A program made the position numbers and the translations under genes. Positions 46,968 through 55,980 of a DNA stretch of 64,000 nt are shown piece after piece. Positions within the stretch are counted from its first letter, which is position 1. The number at the start of each line of letters is the position of its first letter. Source of the stretch: an uncultured Oscillospiraceae bacterium (GTDB taxonomy: Bacteria > Bacillota > Clostridia > Oscillospirales > Oscillospiraceae); the NCBI GenBank assembly GCA_910588045.1, contig CAJUPS010000008.1:1-64000 (forward strand), given 5' to 3'. The notes beneath the pieces were generated by a model. The model saw only the letters and a list, made by a program, of their open reading frames with translations, searched no databases and had not been told where the DNA came from.

Positions 46968-48677
46968 ATGAAGCTCACCACCGCCAGCCGCACCTTCCAG
47001 CTCCTCACCCGCATCCTGGACGTGCGTACCCCCACCGAGCCCTTCCTGCCCTCCGTCCCGGAAAAGCCCGCCATCCCCCTGGGGGACGTACAGCAGCCCT
47101 TCCCCCGGGCCACCCCGGAGAGCCAGGGCCTCTCCTCCCGGCACATCCGGTCCTTCCTGGAGGAGCTGGACCGCGGCCGGGACCTCTACGCCCAGGACGT
47201 GATGATCCTCCGCAACGGAAAGGTGGTCTGTGAGGCCGCCTACGGTTCCCAGGACCTGCGCTCGGCCAAGTACACCTTCTCCGCCTGCAAGAGCGTGGTA
47301 TCCCTGGCCGTGGGGCTGCTGGTGGACGACGGACTGCTGTCCGTCCGGGACACGGTAGCGGACATCTTTGACGAGGACGGCTCCCACCGCCGCAAGCTCA
47401 AAGGCATGACCGTGGAGGACCTGCTGACCATGCGCTCCGGCGTCCTGTTCACCGAGGCGGAGGCCCTGACGGAGGCGGATTGGGTCCGCCGGTTCCTGGA
47501 GGACTCCCTCCAGGGCGAGCCGGGCACAGAGTTTGCCTACAGCAGTCTGAACACCTACATGCTCTCCGCCATCGTCTGCCGCAAAACCGGAAAGAGCCTG
47601 ACGGAGTTTCTCCGGGAGCGCCTGTTCGCCCCCATGGGCATCACGGACTTCCACTGGGAGACCTGCCCCAAGGGCATCGAGAAGGGCGGCTGGGGCCTCT
47701 ACATCCGCCCTGAGGACCTGGCGAAGCTGGGCCAACTGGTGATGGATGGCGGTCTGTGGCGCGGAGAGCGGCTGATTTCCCGGGAGTACCTGGCCGCCGC
47801 CACCACGGCCCACGCCGTTCCCCCGGCGGAAACCGGGGATTTCAACTACGGCTATCAGATCTGGGTGGGGCGGCACGAGAACACCTTCCTGTTCAACGGA
47901 ATGTTGGGCCAGAACGTCCTGGGCTTCCGGGACACGGGGATCATCGTCGTATCCCACGCCGGTGCGGACACAGACTTCCAGGAGAGCCGGTATTTTGAAA
48001 TCGTCAGCCGGTACTTCGGCGGCGCTTTCCCCGCCCAGGTCCCGGAGGACGCGGAGGCCCAAGGGGCGCTGGCGGACACGGTTCGCTCCCTCTCCGCCTA
48101 CAGCCGGGAACCCGAGCCCATCGGCTCCGCCGCCGCGCCCTTCCTGAACCGCTCCTTCGTCGTCCGGGACAGCCGCGCCGCCTCCGTCGGCCTGCTCCCC
48201 CTGGCCCTCCAGGCGCTGTACAACCACTACGCCGCCGGGGTGACATCCGTGGCCGTCAGCGCCAAGGGTGAGCTGCCGGAATTGATCTACCGGGAGGCAG
48301 ACGCGCTCCACCGCCTCCCGGTGGGCCTGGGCCGTCCGGCAGTGACAGAGCTGGACTTCCACGGGAACGTGTTCCACGTGGCCGCCCTGGGCCGCTTCAC
48401 CCACGACGAGGAGGAGCGCCCCGTGTTCTACATCCGTCTGGACTTCATCGAGACGCCCTGCGTCCGGATCCTCAAGCTGGTGCTGGATGGGAACCGGATG
48501 CTCCTGCGGCAGACGGAGACGCCGGGGATCCCCTACATCAGCGGAAAGCTGTCCCAGGCCGCGCAGTCTCCCCTATATCGTCCCCTGCTGCTGGTGGCCG
48601 CGGGGGGCGCGGAGGAGGACTACCTCCTATTCAAAACCCAGCAGGTGCTCTCCCCAGAGCTGACCTGCTCAGAATAA
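46968..48677 (+). CDS. Beta-lactamase-fold serine hydrolase
   Basis: A 569-residue protein of the class C beta-lactamase/DD-peptidase family. The SxxK motif is S-A-C-K in TFSACKSVVSLAVG, and Y-S-S in EFAYSSLNTYML is the YxN equivalent (Tyr-Ser-Ser). The catalytic domain spans about residues 45-370 and a C-terminal domain of about 200 residues follows. No signal peptide is seen, so it is probably a cytosolic esterase or amidase rather than a penicillin-resistance enzyme. I chose the ATG at 46968 (AAGGAG 8 bases upstream) over a GTG at 46959. Confidence 0.88.
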   Translation: MKLTTASRTFQLLTRILDVRTPTEPFLPSVPEKPAIPLGDVQQPFPRATPESQGLSSRHIRSFLEELDRGRDLYAQDVMILRNGKVVCEAAYGSQDLRSAKYTFSACKSVVSLAVGLLVDDGLLSVRDTVADIFDEDGSHRRKLKGMTVEDLLTMRSGVLFTEAEALTEADWVRRFLEDSLQGEPGTEFAYSSLNTYMLSAIVCRKTGKSLTEFLRERLFAPMGITDFHWETCPKGIEKGGWGLYIRPEDLAKLGQLVMDGGLWRGERLISREYLAAATTAHAVPPAETGDFNYGYQIWVGRHENTFLFNGMLGQNVLGFRDTGIIVVSHAGADTDFQESRYFEIVSRYFGGAFPAQVPEDAEAQGALADTVRSLSAYSREPEPIGSAAAPFLNRSFVVRDSRAASVGLLPLALQALYNHYAAGVTSVAVSAKGELPELIYREADALHRLPVGLGRPAVTELDFHGNVFHVAALGRFTHDEEERPVFYIRLDFIETPCVRILKLVLDGNRMLLRQTETPGIPYISGKLSQAAQSPLYRPLLLVAAGGAEEDYLLFKTQQVLSPELTCSE

Positions 48678-48683
48678 CAGAAT

Positions 48684-48717
48684 GAGCGTCCCGGGACCAT
48701 TTCATCCCGGGACGCTC
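48684..48717. terminator. Bidirectional terminator
   Basis: GAGCGTCCCGGGA (48684-48696) / TCCCGGGACGCTC (48705-48717), with outer TAACAGA / TCTGTTA pairing. It lies between convergent genes. Confidence 0.85.
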
Positions 48718-48723
48718 CCTCTG

Positions 48724-49116
48724 TTACTCCGATTTCTCCGCAAACAACTCCTCCACAAGCTCCTCCGCCTCCGCGAGACGCGCCGCGGGAACAAAAAACC
48801 GGAGGGTTTCCGCCAGCGAACCCGTCTTGATGGCCAGCCCGGCTCCCAGAGAGCTCTCCTTGACAAAGGGGATGTCGTGCTGCCGAAGAACGTCCGCCAG
48901 CATCCCCGCCCAGATCGGGCTCTTCTCCGTCAGGAAGCACATGCCCTCCTGTTTCCCGGCCGGGGGCGCTGTCAGGGTCTCATAGGTCTCCATGCTCATG
49001 ATCACCAGGTCGCCGTAGCCGTTTTTGGTGATGAAAATCGGCTCATTTTTCGCGTGACAGAGCTCTGAAATCTCGGTCGTATTGCGCAGGTCGGTGATCG
49101 GTCTGATCTGCGGCAT
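48724..49116 (-). CDS. Phd/YefM antitoxin-like domain fused to DUF2007
   Basis: A 130-residue two-domain protein. Residues 1-50 are a Phd/YefM antitoxin domain (IRPITDLRNTTEISELCHAKNEPIFITKNGYGDLVIMSMETYE). Residues about 55-128 match DUF2007, a small putative signal-transducing domain (LADVLRQHDIPFVKESS, then FFVPAARLAEAEELVEEL). The usual C-terminal toxin-binding tail is replaced by the DUF2007 part, and no toxin gene lies on either side. It is probably a stand-alone DNA-binding regulator. The fusion may be family-wide, which I cannot check. Confidence 0.82.
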   Translation of the reverse strand: MPQIRPITDLRNTTEISELCHAKNEPIFITKNGYGDLVIMSMETYETLTAPPAGKQEGMCFLTEKSPIWAGMLADVLRQHDIPFVKESSLGAGLAIKTGSLAETLRFFVPAARLAEAEELVEELFAEKSE

Positions 49117-49220
49117 ATCATCTCCTCCCTTCTATGTGCATAATTATAGCATAATTACGCGCATCCTGCAACCGTTTTTTTACCAGATGACCTTTTGGAA
49201 ATTTTACAAGTGAGCCTTGC

Positions 49221-49249
49221 TGGACAACTTTCCTCCCCTGTGCCATACT
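49221..49249 (+). promoter_or_regulatory. Probable promoter of the XRE regulator
   Basis: TGGACA (49221-49226), 17 bases, CATACT (49244-49249). Confidence 0.55.
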
Positions 49250-49296
49250 GTAGATGCCGGTAATAACAGGAATATCAACTGATTGGAGGAGGATTT

Positions 49297-50268
49297 ATGC
49301 CGTTGTCCATTGGAGAAAAGATTTCCCTGCTGCGGAAGGAACGGAATATCACCCAGACAGAGCTTGCGGAGTACCTCTTTTTAGCGCCGCAGACGGTTTC
49401 CCGATGGGAGGCGGGCGGCGGAACGCCGGAGATCACCCTGCTGCCCAGAATCGCGGCCTTTTTCAGCGTGAGCATCGATGAGCTGTTCGGGGTGACTTCC
49501 CTGAAACGGGCGGAGGACCTGGTGTGCAAATACTCCGTCCTGCGGGACGAGCGGTCCTTTCAGGAGGCTATGGAGTGCGTGAACTCTCAGATGCAAACCA
49601 TCGGCGCTGCTCTCAAAAGCGGCGCGGAGGACCCCGCCGGACTGGAGGCAGACCTGGACCAGCTGGAGGCGGAGAAGATGCACCTGTGGATCCAGCAGGG
49701 CCGGGAAGCCTTTCAGCGGGCTTTGAACATCGCGGATTCCTTTGTGGAGAAGACGGAGGGGCGTCCGGAACACCTGTGGTATCTGCCCATGCGGCTGCAA
49801 AGAAATCAGCTGCGCGCGAACCTGGGAGTAGGGCGGGACGTTCTGGCGGAGTGCAGGAAAAACTTTGTGGAAGGTCCGGACGTGACCACGCTCCAGCTGT
49901 ATCTCAACATGCTGTCAGAGCTTCAGAACTATGGGGCGGTCCTTGACATCCGGAATACGGAACCCGCAGTTGAGGAGATTCTATTTCCGGTCTCGGAGAA
50001 GAATCTGGACATATGGTGGCTGCTCGTGAAAGCCGCCGCCGAAACAGACCGTGCGGATTTCATTGCCCAGTATCTGTCACCCATCCTGGCGGTCTGCACA
50101 GAACGGGATGAATATGAGTTTCTTATGGTCCTGCTCCCCTTCTATCAGAGGGGGCGGCAGGAGGAACAACTGGCGGAGGCCAAGGGGAGGCTGCTGTCTC
50201 TGCTGCCGGGAATGGGGTTCAACCAGTATTTTGAAGAAAAGGTCAGACAGAGGATCGAAGCATTCTGA
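49297..50268 (+). CDS. XRE-family transcriptional regulator with long C-terminal domain
   Basis: A 323-residue protein. The N-terminal helix-turn-helix (IGEKISLLRKERNITQTELAEYLFLAPQTVSRWEAG) is of the XRE/Cro type. The remaining 250 residues are all helical and look like a repeat-type sensor (TPR-like), as in Rgg/PlcR-like peptide regulators; that resemblance is a guess from pattern. GGAGGAGG lies before the ATG. No obvious target operon lies beside it. Confidence 0.88.
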   Translation: MPLSIGEKISLLRKERNITQTELAEYLFLAPQTVSRWEAGGGTPEITLLPRIAAFFSVSIDELFGVTSLKRAEDLVCKYSVLRDERSFQEAMECVNSQMQTIGAALKSGAEDPAGLEADLDQLEAEKMHLWIQQGREAFQRALNIADSFVEKTEGRPEHLWYLPMRLQRNQLRANLGVGRDVLAECRKNFVEGPDVTTLQLYLNMLSELQNYGAVLDIRNTEPAVEEILFPVSEKNLDIWWLLVKAAAETDRADFIAQYLSPILAVCTERDEYEFLMVLLPFYQRGRQEEQLAEAKGRLLSLLPGMGFNQYFEEKVRQRIEAF

Positions 50269-50287
50269 ACCCGGTCCGGCACACAGC

Positions 50288-50329
50288 AAAGAGGGAGCTT
50301 CCGGGGTTTTTCCCGCAAGCTCCCTCTTT
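50288..50329. terminator. Bidirectional terminator between XRE gene and spoIVA
   Basis: AAAGAGGGAGCTT (50288-50300) / AAGCTCCCTCTTT (50317-50329), with T-runs on both strands. Confidence 0.92.
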
Positions 50330-50332
50330 TGT

Positions 50333-51811
50333 TTACAATATGATGCAGATCAGTCCGCCGCTGCCCTCGTTGACGATTCTTTGCAGCGTCTCTTGGAATT
50401 TCAGCCGTGCATCCATGGGCATCCGGTAGAGCTTCGCCTGCAAGTCCTCGTTGACCAGCTCGTGGAAGCTGCGGCCGAAGATGTTGCTCTCCCAGATCTG
50501 GGCCGGGTCGCCGGAGAACTTCTCCATGAGGTAGTTCACCATATCCTCGCTCTGCTTCTCGTTGCCCACGATGGGGGACACCGTGGACTCGATGTCCACC
50601 TTGAACATGTGAATGGACGGGGCGCTGGCCTTCAGCTTCACGCCGTAGCGTCCCCCCTGCCGCATGATCTCCGGCTCCTCCAGCAGCAGCTCCTCCATGG
50701 TGGGCATGACGATGCCGTAGCCGGTCTCATACACGTTGGTCAGGGCGTCGGACACCTTGTCGAACCGGGCCTTTACCCCCGCCAGGTTGGTCAGCAGCTC
50801 CATCAGGTCCCCGTCGTCGGCCACCGTAAATCCGGACTGGGTGGACAGCGTCTCGTAGAACAGGGACCTGGGCAGCTGGAGCTCCGCCGAGGCCACGCCC
50901 TTCCCCAGGTCGATGGACAGCACCCGGCTGAGGGAGATGTTCTCCTGCTCCCCCATCTCCTTGACCACGCTCTCCACGTCCCGGATGTGGGCCATCCGGT
51001 TTCCGCCCTCCCGGACCACGCCGTAGACCGCCGTCTGGATGGGGTGGCCCACCGGAAGCGCGTCCACCCAGGCGGGCAGGAAGAAGCGCAGCTCCCGCAG
51101 GGGGAACTCGTAGAGGATGGATTTGATGATGTACGTGATGGACTCCTCCGTCAGCTCCAGGCAGTTCACCGGCAGGCACTGGACGCCGAAGCGGCTGGCG
51201 ATGTCCCGGCTGATGCTGACGGCCCGGCTGCCCCGGGGGTCCTGGGAGTTGAGCAGCACCACGAAGGGCTTGCCCAGCTCCTGGAGCTCGGTGATGACCC
51301 GCTCCTCCGCCTCCAGGTAGTCCTCCCGGGGGATGTCGGTGACGGAACCGTCGGTGGTGATGACCACGCCCACGGTGGAGTGCTCCTGGATGACCTTCCG
51401 GGTGCCGATCTCGGCGGCCTCGGCCATGGGGATCTCGTGGTCCATCCATGGCGTCATGACCATCCGGGGTTCCCCGTCCTCGAACTGTCCCATGGCCCCC
51501 GGGACCATGTAGCCCACGCTGTCGATGAGGCGCACCGCGAAGCTGGCCCCGCCCTCCAGGGTGATGTCCACCGCCTCCTCAGGGACGAACTTAGGCTCGG
51601 CGGTCATGATAGTCTTCCCGCTGCCGGACTGGGGGAGCTCGTCGATGGCTCGCTCCCGGCGGTAGACGTTGTCGATGTTGGGGATGACGCAGGTCTCCAT
51701 GAACCGCTTGATAAAGGTGGACTTTCCCGTCCTGACCGGTCCCAGCACTCCCACAAACAGGGAACCGCCGGTCCGTGTGGCAATATCCTGATAGAGATCC
51801 GTGTTTGTCAT
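50333..51811 (-). CDS. spoIVA: Stage IV sporulation protein A
   Basis: A 492-residue spore coat morphogenetic ATPase made in the mother cell. It polymerises on the forespore surface, where SpoVM anchors it. The N-terminal TRAFAC-like ATPase has Walker A GPVRTGKST and LIDSVGYMVPGAMG. The conserved middle and C-terminal domains follow, ending in the family tail GGLICIIL. The ATG at 51811 has GGGAGG upstream; an extension to 51934 crosses the promoter and is rejected. It is controlled by a sigma-E-type promoter. Confidence 0.97.
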   Translation of the reverse strand: MTNTDLYQDIATRTGGSLFVGVLGPVRTGKSTFIKRFMETCVIPNIDNVYRRERAIDELPQSGSGKTIMTAEPKFVPEEAVDITLEGGASFAVRLIDSVGYMVPGAMGQFEDGEPRMVMTPWMDHEIPMAEAAEIGTRKVIQEHSTVGVVITTDGSVTDIPREDYLEAEERVITELQELGKPFVVLLNSQDPRGSRAVSISRDIASRFGVQCLPVNCLELTEESITYIIKSILYEFPLRELRFFLPAWVDALPVGHPIQTAVYGVVREGGNRMAHIRDVESVVKEMGEQENISLSRVLSIDLGKGVASAELQLPRSLFYETLSTQSGFTVADDGDLMELLTNLAGVKARFDKVSDALTNVYETGYGIVMPTMEELLLEEPEIMRQGGRYGVKLKASAPSIHMFKVDIESTVSPIVGNEKQSEDMVNYLMEKFSGDPAQIWESNIFGRSFHELVNEDLQAKLYRMPMDARLKFQETLQRIVNEGSGGLICIIL

Positions 51812-51845
51812 AGTTACCTCCCATGCGCCCAGGCGCATTTTTGTA

Positions 51846-51870
51846 AAACCTCCGTGCGTGGGAGGTTTTC
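51846..51870 (-). repeat. Hairpin in the spoIVA leader
   Basis: AAAACCTCC / GGAGGTTTT around a 7-base loop, between the sigma-E-type promoter and the spoIVA ribosome binding site. It may stabilise the mRNA or limit initiation. Confidence 0.55.
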
Positions 51871-51884
51871 CTTCTACTGTTGTA

Positions 51885-51913
51885 ACTGTATGACAGCCTG
51901 GCCGGAAATATGC
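51885..51913 (-). promoter_or_regulatory. Sigma-E-type promoter of spoIVA
   Basis: On the minus strand, GCATATT (51913-51907), 14 bases, CATACAGT (51892-51885). Both boxes and the spacing match the mother-cell sigma-E consensus (GhATATT, N13-15, CATACAmT). Confidence 0.8.
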
Positions 51914-51914
51914 A

Positions 51915-52147
51915 TCGACAAAGATGCGAAGCATCTTTGTCGAAAGGGTTCCGCTTTGCTCTGCGCCTCGGTTGTCCGCTTACAGCGGACAATTCGACGC
52001 TCGCTCCGCGCAAAGTGTTTTTCCGAGGTACACGCCCCCGGAAAAACGATTGAAATTTATTTGCCGCCTGCGGGCGGCAAACTCCTGCGGAGGGCTTTGG
52101 GGGAAAGTTGAACCAGCCCTCCGTTTGAGAGGGCCGGTCCAGCTTTC
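51915..52147. repeat. Hairpin cluster between the ABC exporter operon and spoIVA
   Basis: A gene-free stretch with several perfect or near-perfect hairpins: CGACAAAGATGC/GCATCTTTGTCG, TTGTCCGC/GCGGACAA, TTTGCCGCC/GGGCGGCAAA, and a long imperfect stem between about 52101 and 52147. The last two can terminate the exporter operon. The style resembles the hairpin-rich element at 19.9 kb. Confidence 0.6.
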
Positions 52148-52148
52148 C

Positions 52149-53996
52149 TCAATAATACTGCGCCTGAGCTCGCCAGAGTTGGGCGTAAAGGCCCTCCTCC
52201 TGGGCCAGGAGCTCCTCATGGGCGCCGGTCTGGACGATGGCCCCGCCGTCAAAGACATACACCACGTCACAGAACCGGCAGGAGGACATGCGGTGGGAGA
52301 TATAAACGCTCGTCTTTCCCTCCACCATCCGGCCGAAACGGCTGTAGATCTCGTACTCGCTGACCGGGTCCAGGGCGGCGGTGGGCTCGTCTAAGATGAC
52401 CACGGGGGCGTCCTTGTAGAGGGCTCGGGCGATGGCCAGCTTCTGGCCCTCGCCGCCGGAGAGCTCCACGCCGTCCTCCTTCTGCTGGAAGAGGCCGGTG
52501 TCCAGCTTTTCCGGCATGGCCGCCACGCACTCACGCATTCCGGATTTCTCCAGACAGTCCCAGACCCGCCTATGGTCGTAGTCCACGCTTGCCGCCACGT
52601 TCTCCCCCAGCTTCATGGAGAAGAGCTTGAAGTCCTGGAACACCACCGACAGCAGGGACAGGTACTCGCCGTAGTCGTACTTGCGGATGTCGATGCCGTT
52701 GAGCAAGATTTCCCCCTCCGTGGGGTCGTAGAGGCGGCAGAGGAGCTTGATGAAGGTGGTCTTCCCCGCACCGTTGGGGCCCACGATGGCCAGCTTCTGG
52801 CCCTTGGGCAGGGTGCAGGTCACGTGGCGGAGGCTCCACTGCTCCTGGTTGGGGTAGCGGAAGCTCACGTCCCGGAACTCCAGGTCGTAGTCCCCGTCGT
52901 CCCGCTTCTCCACGGGGAGGGTGCCGTTGTATTTTTGCGAGGGGGTATCCAAAAAGGCGGCGAACTCCCGCATGTACTTCCTGTGGAGGTCCAGGTGGCC
53001 CAGCATCTCGATGCCCTGGCTCACCGCCCCGGCGAAGGCGGTAATGGCCCCCACCTGCATGGACACCGCGCCCACGGTGATGAGGCCCGCCATGGCCTTG
53101 AGACCCACGAAGGCGTAGGACAGGAGCACGGTCAGCAGGTTCACCACCGAGATCAGGGAGCGGATCGTCTGAGCCCGCATGTAATTCTTCCTGAACCGGG
53201 CGTTTTTGGTCTTCTCGTTGCGCATGAATTTGTCCAGGACCATACCGCCCAGGTTGTAGGTCCGCATATCCTTCCCCACCGGGTAGTCCACCAGGCGGTA
53301 GAAGGCCCCGAAGCGGCGGTTGCCGTCGATGCCGTCCTCGTACATCTTCATATCCGCCTCGTTGACCCATTTGGTCAGAGGGATGCTCGCCGCCGTCACC
53401 CCTAAAGCGGCCGCCAGCAGCGCCAGCGCCGCCCAGGGGGCGTTCAGGAAGCGCACCCACGCCGGGGCGTCCGGGGCCACATTCCCCGGGACAAACAGGC
53501 GGCTCACCGTCAGCAGGGCATAGAGGATGGTCGCCCCGTGACCTAGAGCATCGGCCAGGTCATAGAGAAACCCCAGCGTGCCGCCACCGCCGCCGCAGTT
53601 CCGGCTGGCCTCCACGGCCCGGGTCTTCCTGTCCATGATCTCCTGGGTCTCCAGCTGCTGATAGTCCATGGTCAGACACTTCTTCATAACCGCCATATCC
53701 GTCAGATTGTCGGACTTGCGCAGCTGGCTGTCCTTGTAGGGCTTCAACAGTCGGACGGCCAATCCGATGCCAAAGTTCAGACCCACCATCCACCAGACCA
53801 GGGTCATGACCCCCTCGCCGCCGGTCAAGAGGCAGTCCAGGATCTTCGCCCCCAGGATGATGCTCACAAAGGGAAACGCCGAATCCAGCAGGGCGCACAA
53901 AACCGTCACCGGCAGCAGTCCCGGCATTTCCTCCGATACCACCCGGAGGGACGCGCGGAAGTCCCGGAAAAATTCCCGCAGCTCAGTTTTCTTCAT
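52149..53996 (-). CDS. ABC exporter, fused membrane and ATPase domains (second subunit)
   Basis: A 615-residue half-transporter. The membrane domain spans about residues 20-350. The ATPase has Walker A GPNGAGKTT, signature LSGGEGQKLAIARAL and Walker B VVILDEPTAALDP. I chose the ATG at 53996, which overlaps the end of the upstream exporter gene by 14 bases. The two probably form a heterodimer. The operon also holds a LytTR regulator and GHKL kinase, which suggests export of, or defence against, a peptide. Confidence 0.9.
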   Translation of the reverse strand: MKKTELREFFRDFRASLRVVSEEMPGLLPVTVLCALLDSAFPFVSIILGAKILDCLLTGGEGVMTLVWWMVGLNFGIGLAVRLLKPYKDSQLRKSDNLTDMAVMKKCLTMDYQQLETQEIMDRKTRAVEASRNCGGGGGTLGFLYDLADALGHGATILYALLTVSRLFVPGNVAPDAPAWVRFLNAPWAALALLAAALGVTAASIPLTKWVNEADMKMYEDGIDGNRRFGAFYRLVDYPVGKDMRTYNLGGMVLDKFMRNEKTKNARFRKNYMRAQTIRSLISVVNLLTVLLSYAFVGLKAMAGLITVGAVSMQVGAITAFAGAVSQGIEMLGHLDLHRKYMREFAAFLDTPSQKYNGTLPVEKRDDGDYDLEFRDVSFRYPNQEQWSLRHVTCTLPKGQKLAIVGPNGAGKTTFIKLLCRLYDPTEGEILLNGIDIRKYDYGEYLSLLSVVFQDFKLFSMKLGENVAASVDYDHRRVWDCLEKSGMRECVAAMPEKLDTGLFQQKEDGVELSGGEGQKLAIARALYKDAPVVILDEPTAALDPVSEYEIYSRFGRMVEGKTSVYISHRMSSCRFCDVVYVFDGGAIVQTGAHEELLAQEEGLYAQLWRAQAQYY

Positions 53997-55800
53997 GACT
54001 GCCGCCCTCCTTCTTGTCCTTGTACCAGGAGCTCTGTATCTCGAACAGTTTCGCGTAGGCCCCGCCCAGATCAAGCAGCTCCCGATGGGTCCCCATCTCC
54101 GTGATGCGGCCATTTTCCATGTAGACCACCCGGTCGCAAAACTGGGTGGACCCCAGGCGGTGGGAGATGAAGACGCTGGTCTTGTCCGCCGTCTCCCGGG
54201 CGTACTTCCGGTACAGGTCCGCCTCCGCCAAGGGGTCCAGGGCGGCGGTGGGCTCGTCCAGGATCAGCAGGGGCGCGTCCTTATAGAGCGCCCGGGCGAA
54301 GGCCAGGCGCTGCCGCTGGCCGCCGGAGAGCTCCACGCCGTCCTTCTCCATCTGCTGGGTCAAGCTGGTATCCAACCCCCTGGGCAGGGCGGTAACGGCC
54401 TCCCGCAGTCCCGCCTTATCCAGCGCCTTCCAGGCCCGCTCCCGGTCATACGCCTCCCGTCCGGCCAGGTTCTCCCCAACGGCGAAGGGCAGCAGGTTCA
54501 CGTCCTGGAACACCGTTCCCACCAGCTTGAAGTATTCCTTCCGGCCGAACTGCTCCACAGGTATGCCGTCCATCAGAATCTCCCCGCTGTCCGGGCGGTA
54601 GAGGCCGTTCAGCAGCTTCACCAGCGTGGTCTTGCCCGCGCCGTTGAGCCCGACGAGGGCGATCTTCTCCCCCGGCTCCAGGGTGAGGCTCAGGTGGTCT
54701 ATGGTCGGCGCGGACCCGCCCGGATAGGTGAAGGTCACGTCCCGCAGCTCCACCCGGGGCGGGCGGCAGACGGAATCCGCTTTCACGCCGCCGCCTGCGG
54801 GGGGTGCGTCGTCCCGCTCCATGAAGACCCGGTAGTTGTCGAAGGCAATGTTGTTGTAGAGGGTGTTGTCCGTGGTCTGGATGAACTCATTGAGCCAGGT
54901 CGTCAGGGCGGCGATGATCCCCAGGGAGAAGGTGAACCCCGCCGCGTCCGTCTCTCCCGCGAGAAACGCCGAGACCAGCACCGTATAGGCCAGAATATCC
55001 CGGAGGGCCAGGAACAGGGTATCGCTGGTCAGGGCAGCGATCCTCCTCCTGTCCAGCCCCCGCCGCCATGCCCACTCCTTCTGCAAGATCGCCCGCACGG
55101 AGGCAATGAACCACCCCTCCATCCGGTAGAGCCGCACATCCTTTCCGTTGACCGGATCGTCGGACTGGGCGAGGAGGTAGTCCCGCTCCCGGTAGCTCTG
55201 GATGCGCTCCGGCTGCGTGCGCTCCTCATACCGTCGGATCACCGCGTCCAGCCCCATGCCGACAGCGGTCATGCCCGCCAGCACCAGCAGGATGCGCCAG
55301 TCCAGCGCCACCGCCGCCGCCCCGTAGGTCAGGATGCCCAGCAGACTGCGCAGCCAGGGCTCCATGGCCCAGACCATGGCGTCCACGCCGCCCGCCATCG
55401 GGTTGCCCGCCATATTCTTGGCGGCCGCCAGCCGTTTCTGGCCCTCGGCGGACTCCAGACAGCCGTAGTCCATGGTCAGGGCCTTTTCCATCAGCATCCC
55501 CACACACGCCTCCATGCGGAAGTCCTTGCGCAGGATGATGTTCCGGTTCTCCAGCCAGTCCCGCAGGAGGGTGGCGGCGGCGTAGAGGACCATCAGTCCC
55601 CCGATCACCGCCAGATACCGCCCCATGCCCCCGCCCCGGGTCAGCGCCGCCACCGCCGCCGCGGGCAGCAGGGCGGAGAGGAGCGGCAGAAGCAGCTTCA
55701 TTCCCACGAGCGCCCCCAGCAGCAGGGGGAACCGTTTTTCGTACTGGACCAGCCGCTTCAGAAGCCATATCTCATTGCTGAGAGCGGAATGTCGTTTCAT
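53983..55800 (-). CDS. ABC exporter, fused membrane and ATPase domains (first subunit)
   Basis: A 605-residue half-transporter with a membrane domain (about 20-330) and an ATPase carrying GLNGAGKTT, LSGGQRQRLAFARAL and LLILDEPTAALDP. The C-terminus ends in a Lys/Glu-rich tail. The ATG at 55800 has AAAGGAGGG upstream. Both this subunit and its partner keep catalytic glutamates, so neither site is degenerate, unlike many heterodimeric exporters. No leader-peptidase domain or small peptide gene is seen. Confidence 0.9.
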   Translation of the reverse strand: MKRHSALSNEIWLLKRLVQYEKRFPLLLGALVGMKLLLPLLSALLPAAAVAALTRGGGMGRYLAVIGGLMVLYAAATLLRDWLENRNIILRKDFRMEACVGMLMEKALTMDYGCLESAEGQKRLAAAKNMAGNPMAGGVDAMVWAMEPWLRSLLGILTYGAAAVALDWRILLVLAGMTAVGMGLDAVIRRYEERTQPERIQSYRERDYLLAQSDDPVNGKDVRLYRMEGWFIASVRAILQKEWAWRRGLDRRRIAALTSDTLFLALRDILAYTVLVSAFLAGETDAAGFTFSLGIIAALTTWLNEFIQTTDNTLYNNIAFDNYRVFMERDDAPPAGGGVKADSVCRPPRVELRDVTFTYPGGSAPTIDHLSLTLEPGEKIALVGLNGAGKTTLVKLLNGLYRPDSGEILMDGIPVEQFGRKEYFKLVGTVFQDVNLLPFAVGENLAGREAYDRERAWKALDKAGLREAVTALPRGLDTSLTQQMEKDGVELSGGQRQRLAFARALYKDAPLLILDEPTAALDPLAEADLYRKYARETADKTSVFISHRLGSTQFCDRVVYMENGRITEMGTHRELLDLGGAYAKLFEIQSSWYKDKKEGGSHEEN

Positions 55801-55831
55801 GATACATCCCTCCTTTGCCGTTGATGGGGAC

Positions 55832-55840
55832 AGTATAGCA
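55832..55840 (-). promoter_or_regulatory. Extended -10 promoter of the exporter pair
   Basis: TGCTATACT on the minus strand (55840-55832). The -35 region is weak. It gives the exporter genes a start point separate from the upstream two-component genes. Confidence 0.55.
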
Positions 55841-55864
55841 CAACTATTCCCCAAAAAGAAAATC

Positions 55865-55893
55865 CGCGCACGAATTGCAGAAATTCGTGCGCG
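55865..55893 (-). terminator. Terminator of the LytTR/GHKL genes
   Basis: CGCGCACGAATT (55865-55876) / AATTCGTGCGCG (55882-55893), then GATTTTCTTTTT on the minus strand. It separates the two-component pair from the exporter genes. Confidence 0.85.
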
Positions 55894-55980
55894 AATTGCA
55901 TAGGTGGCGCGCAGCGCTGCCGGGACCGGTCGTTGGGCGCAGCCCAATGACGGTCCCCGTGCAGGCTGACCACCGGCCCG

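Noticed and set aside
48684..49300. Toxin-antitoxin module
   Set aside because: Only an antitoxin-like domain is present; neither neighbour resembles a RelE, Doc or YoeB toxin.
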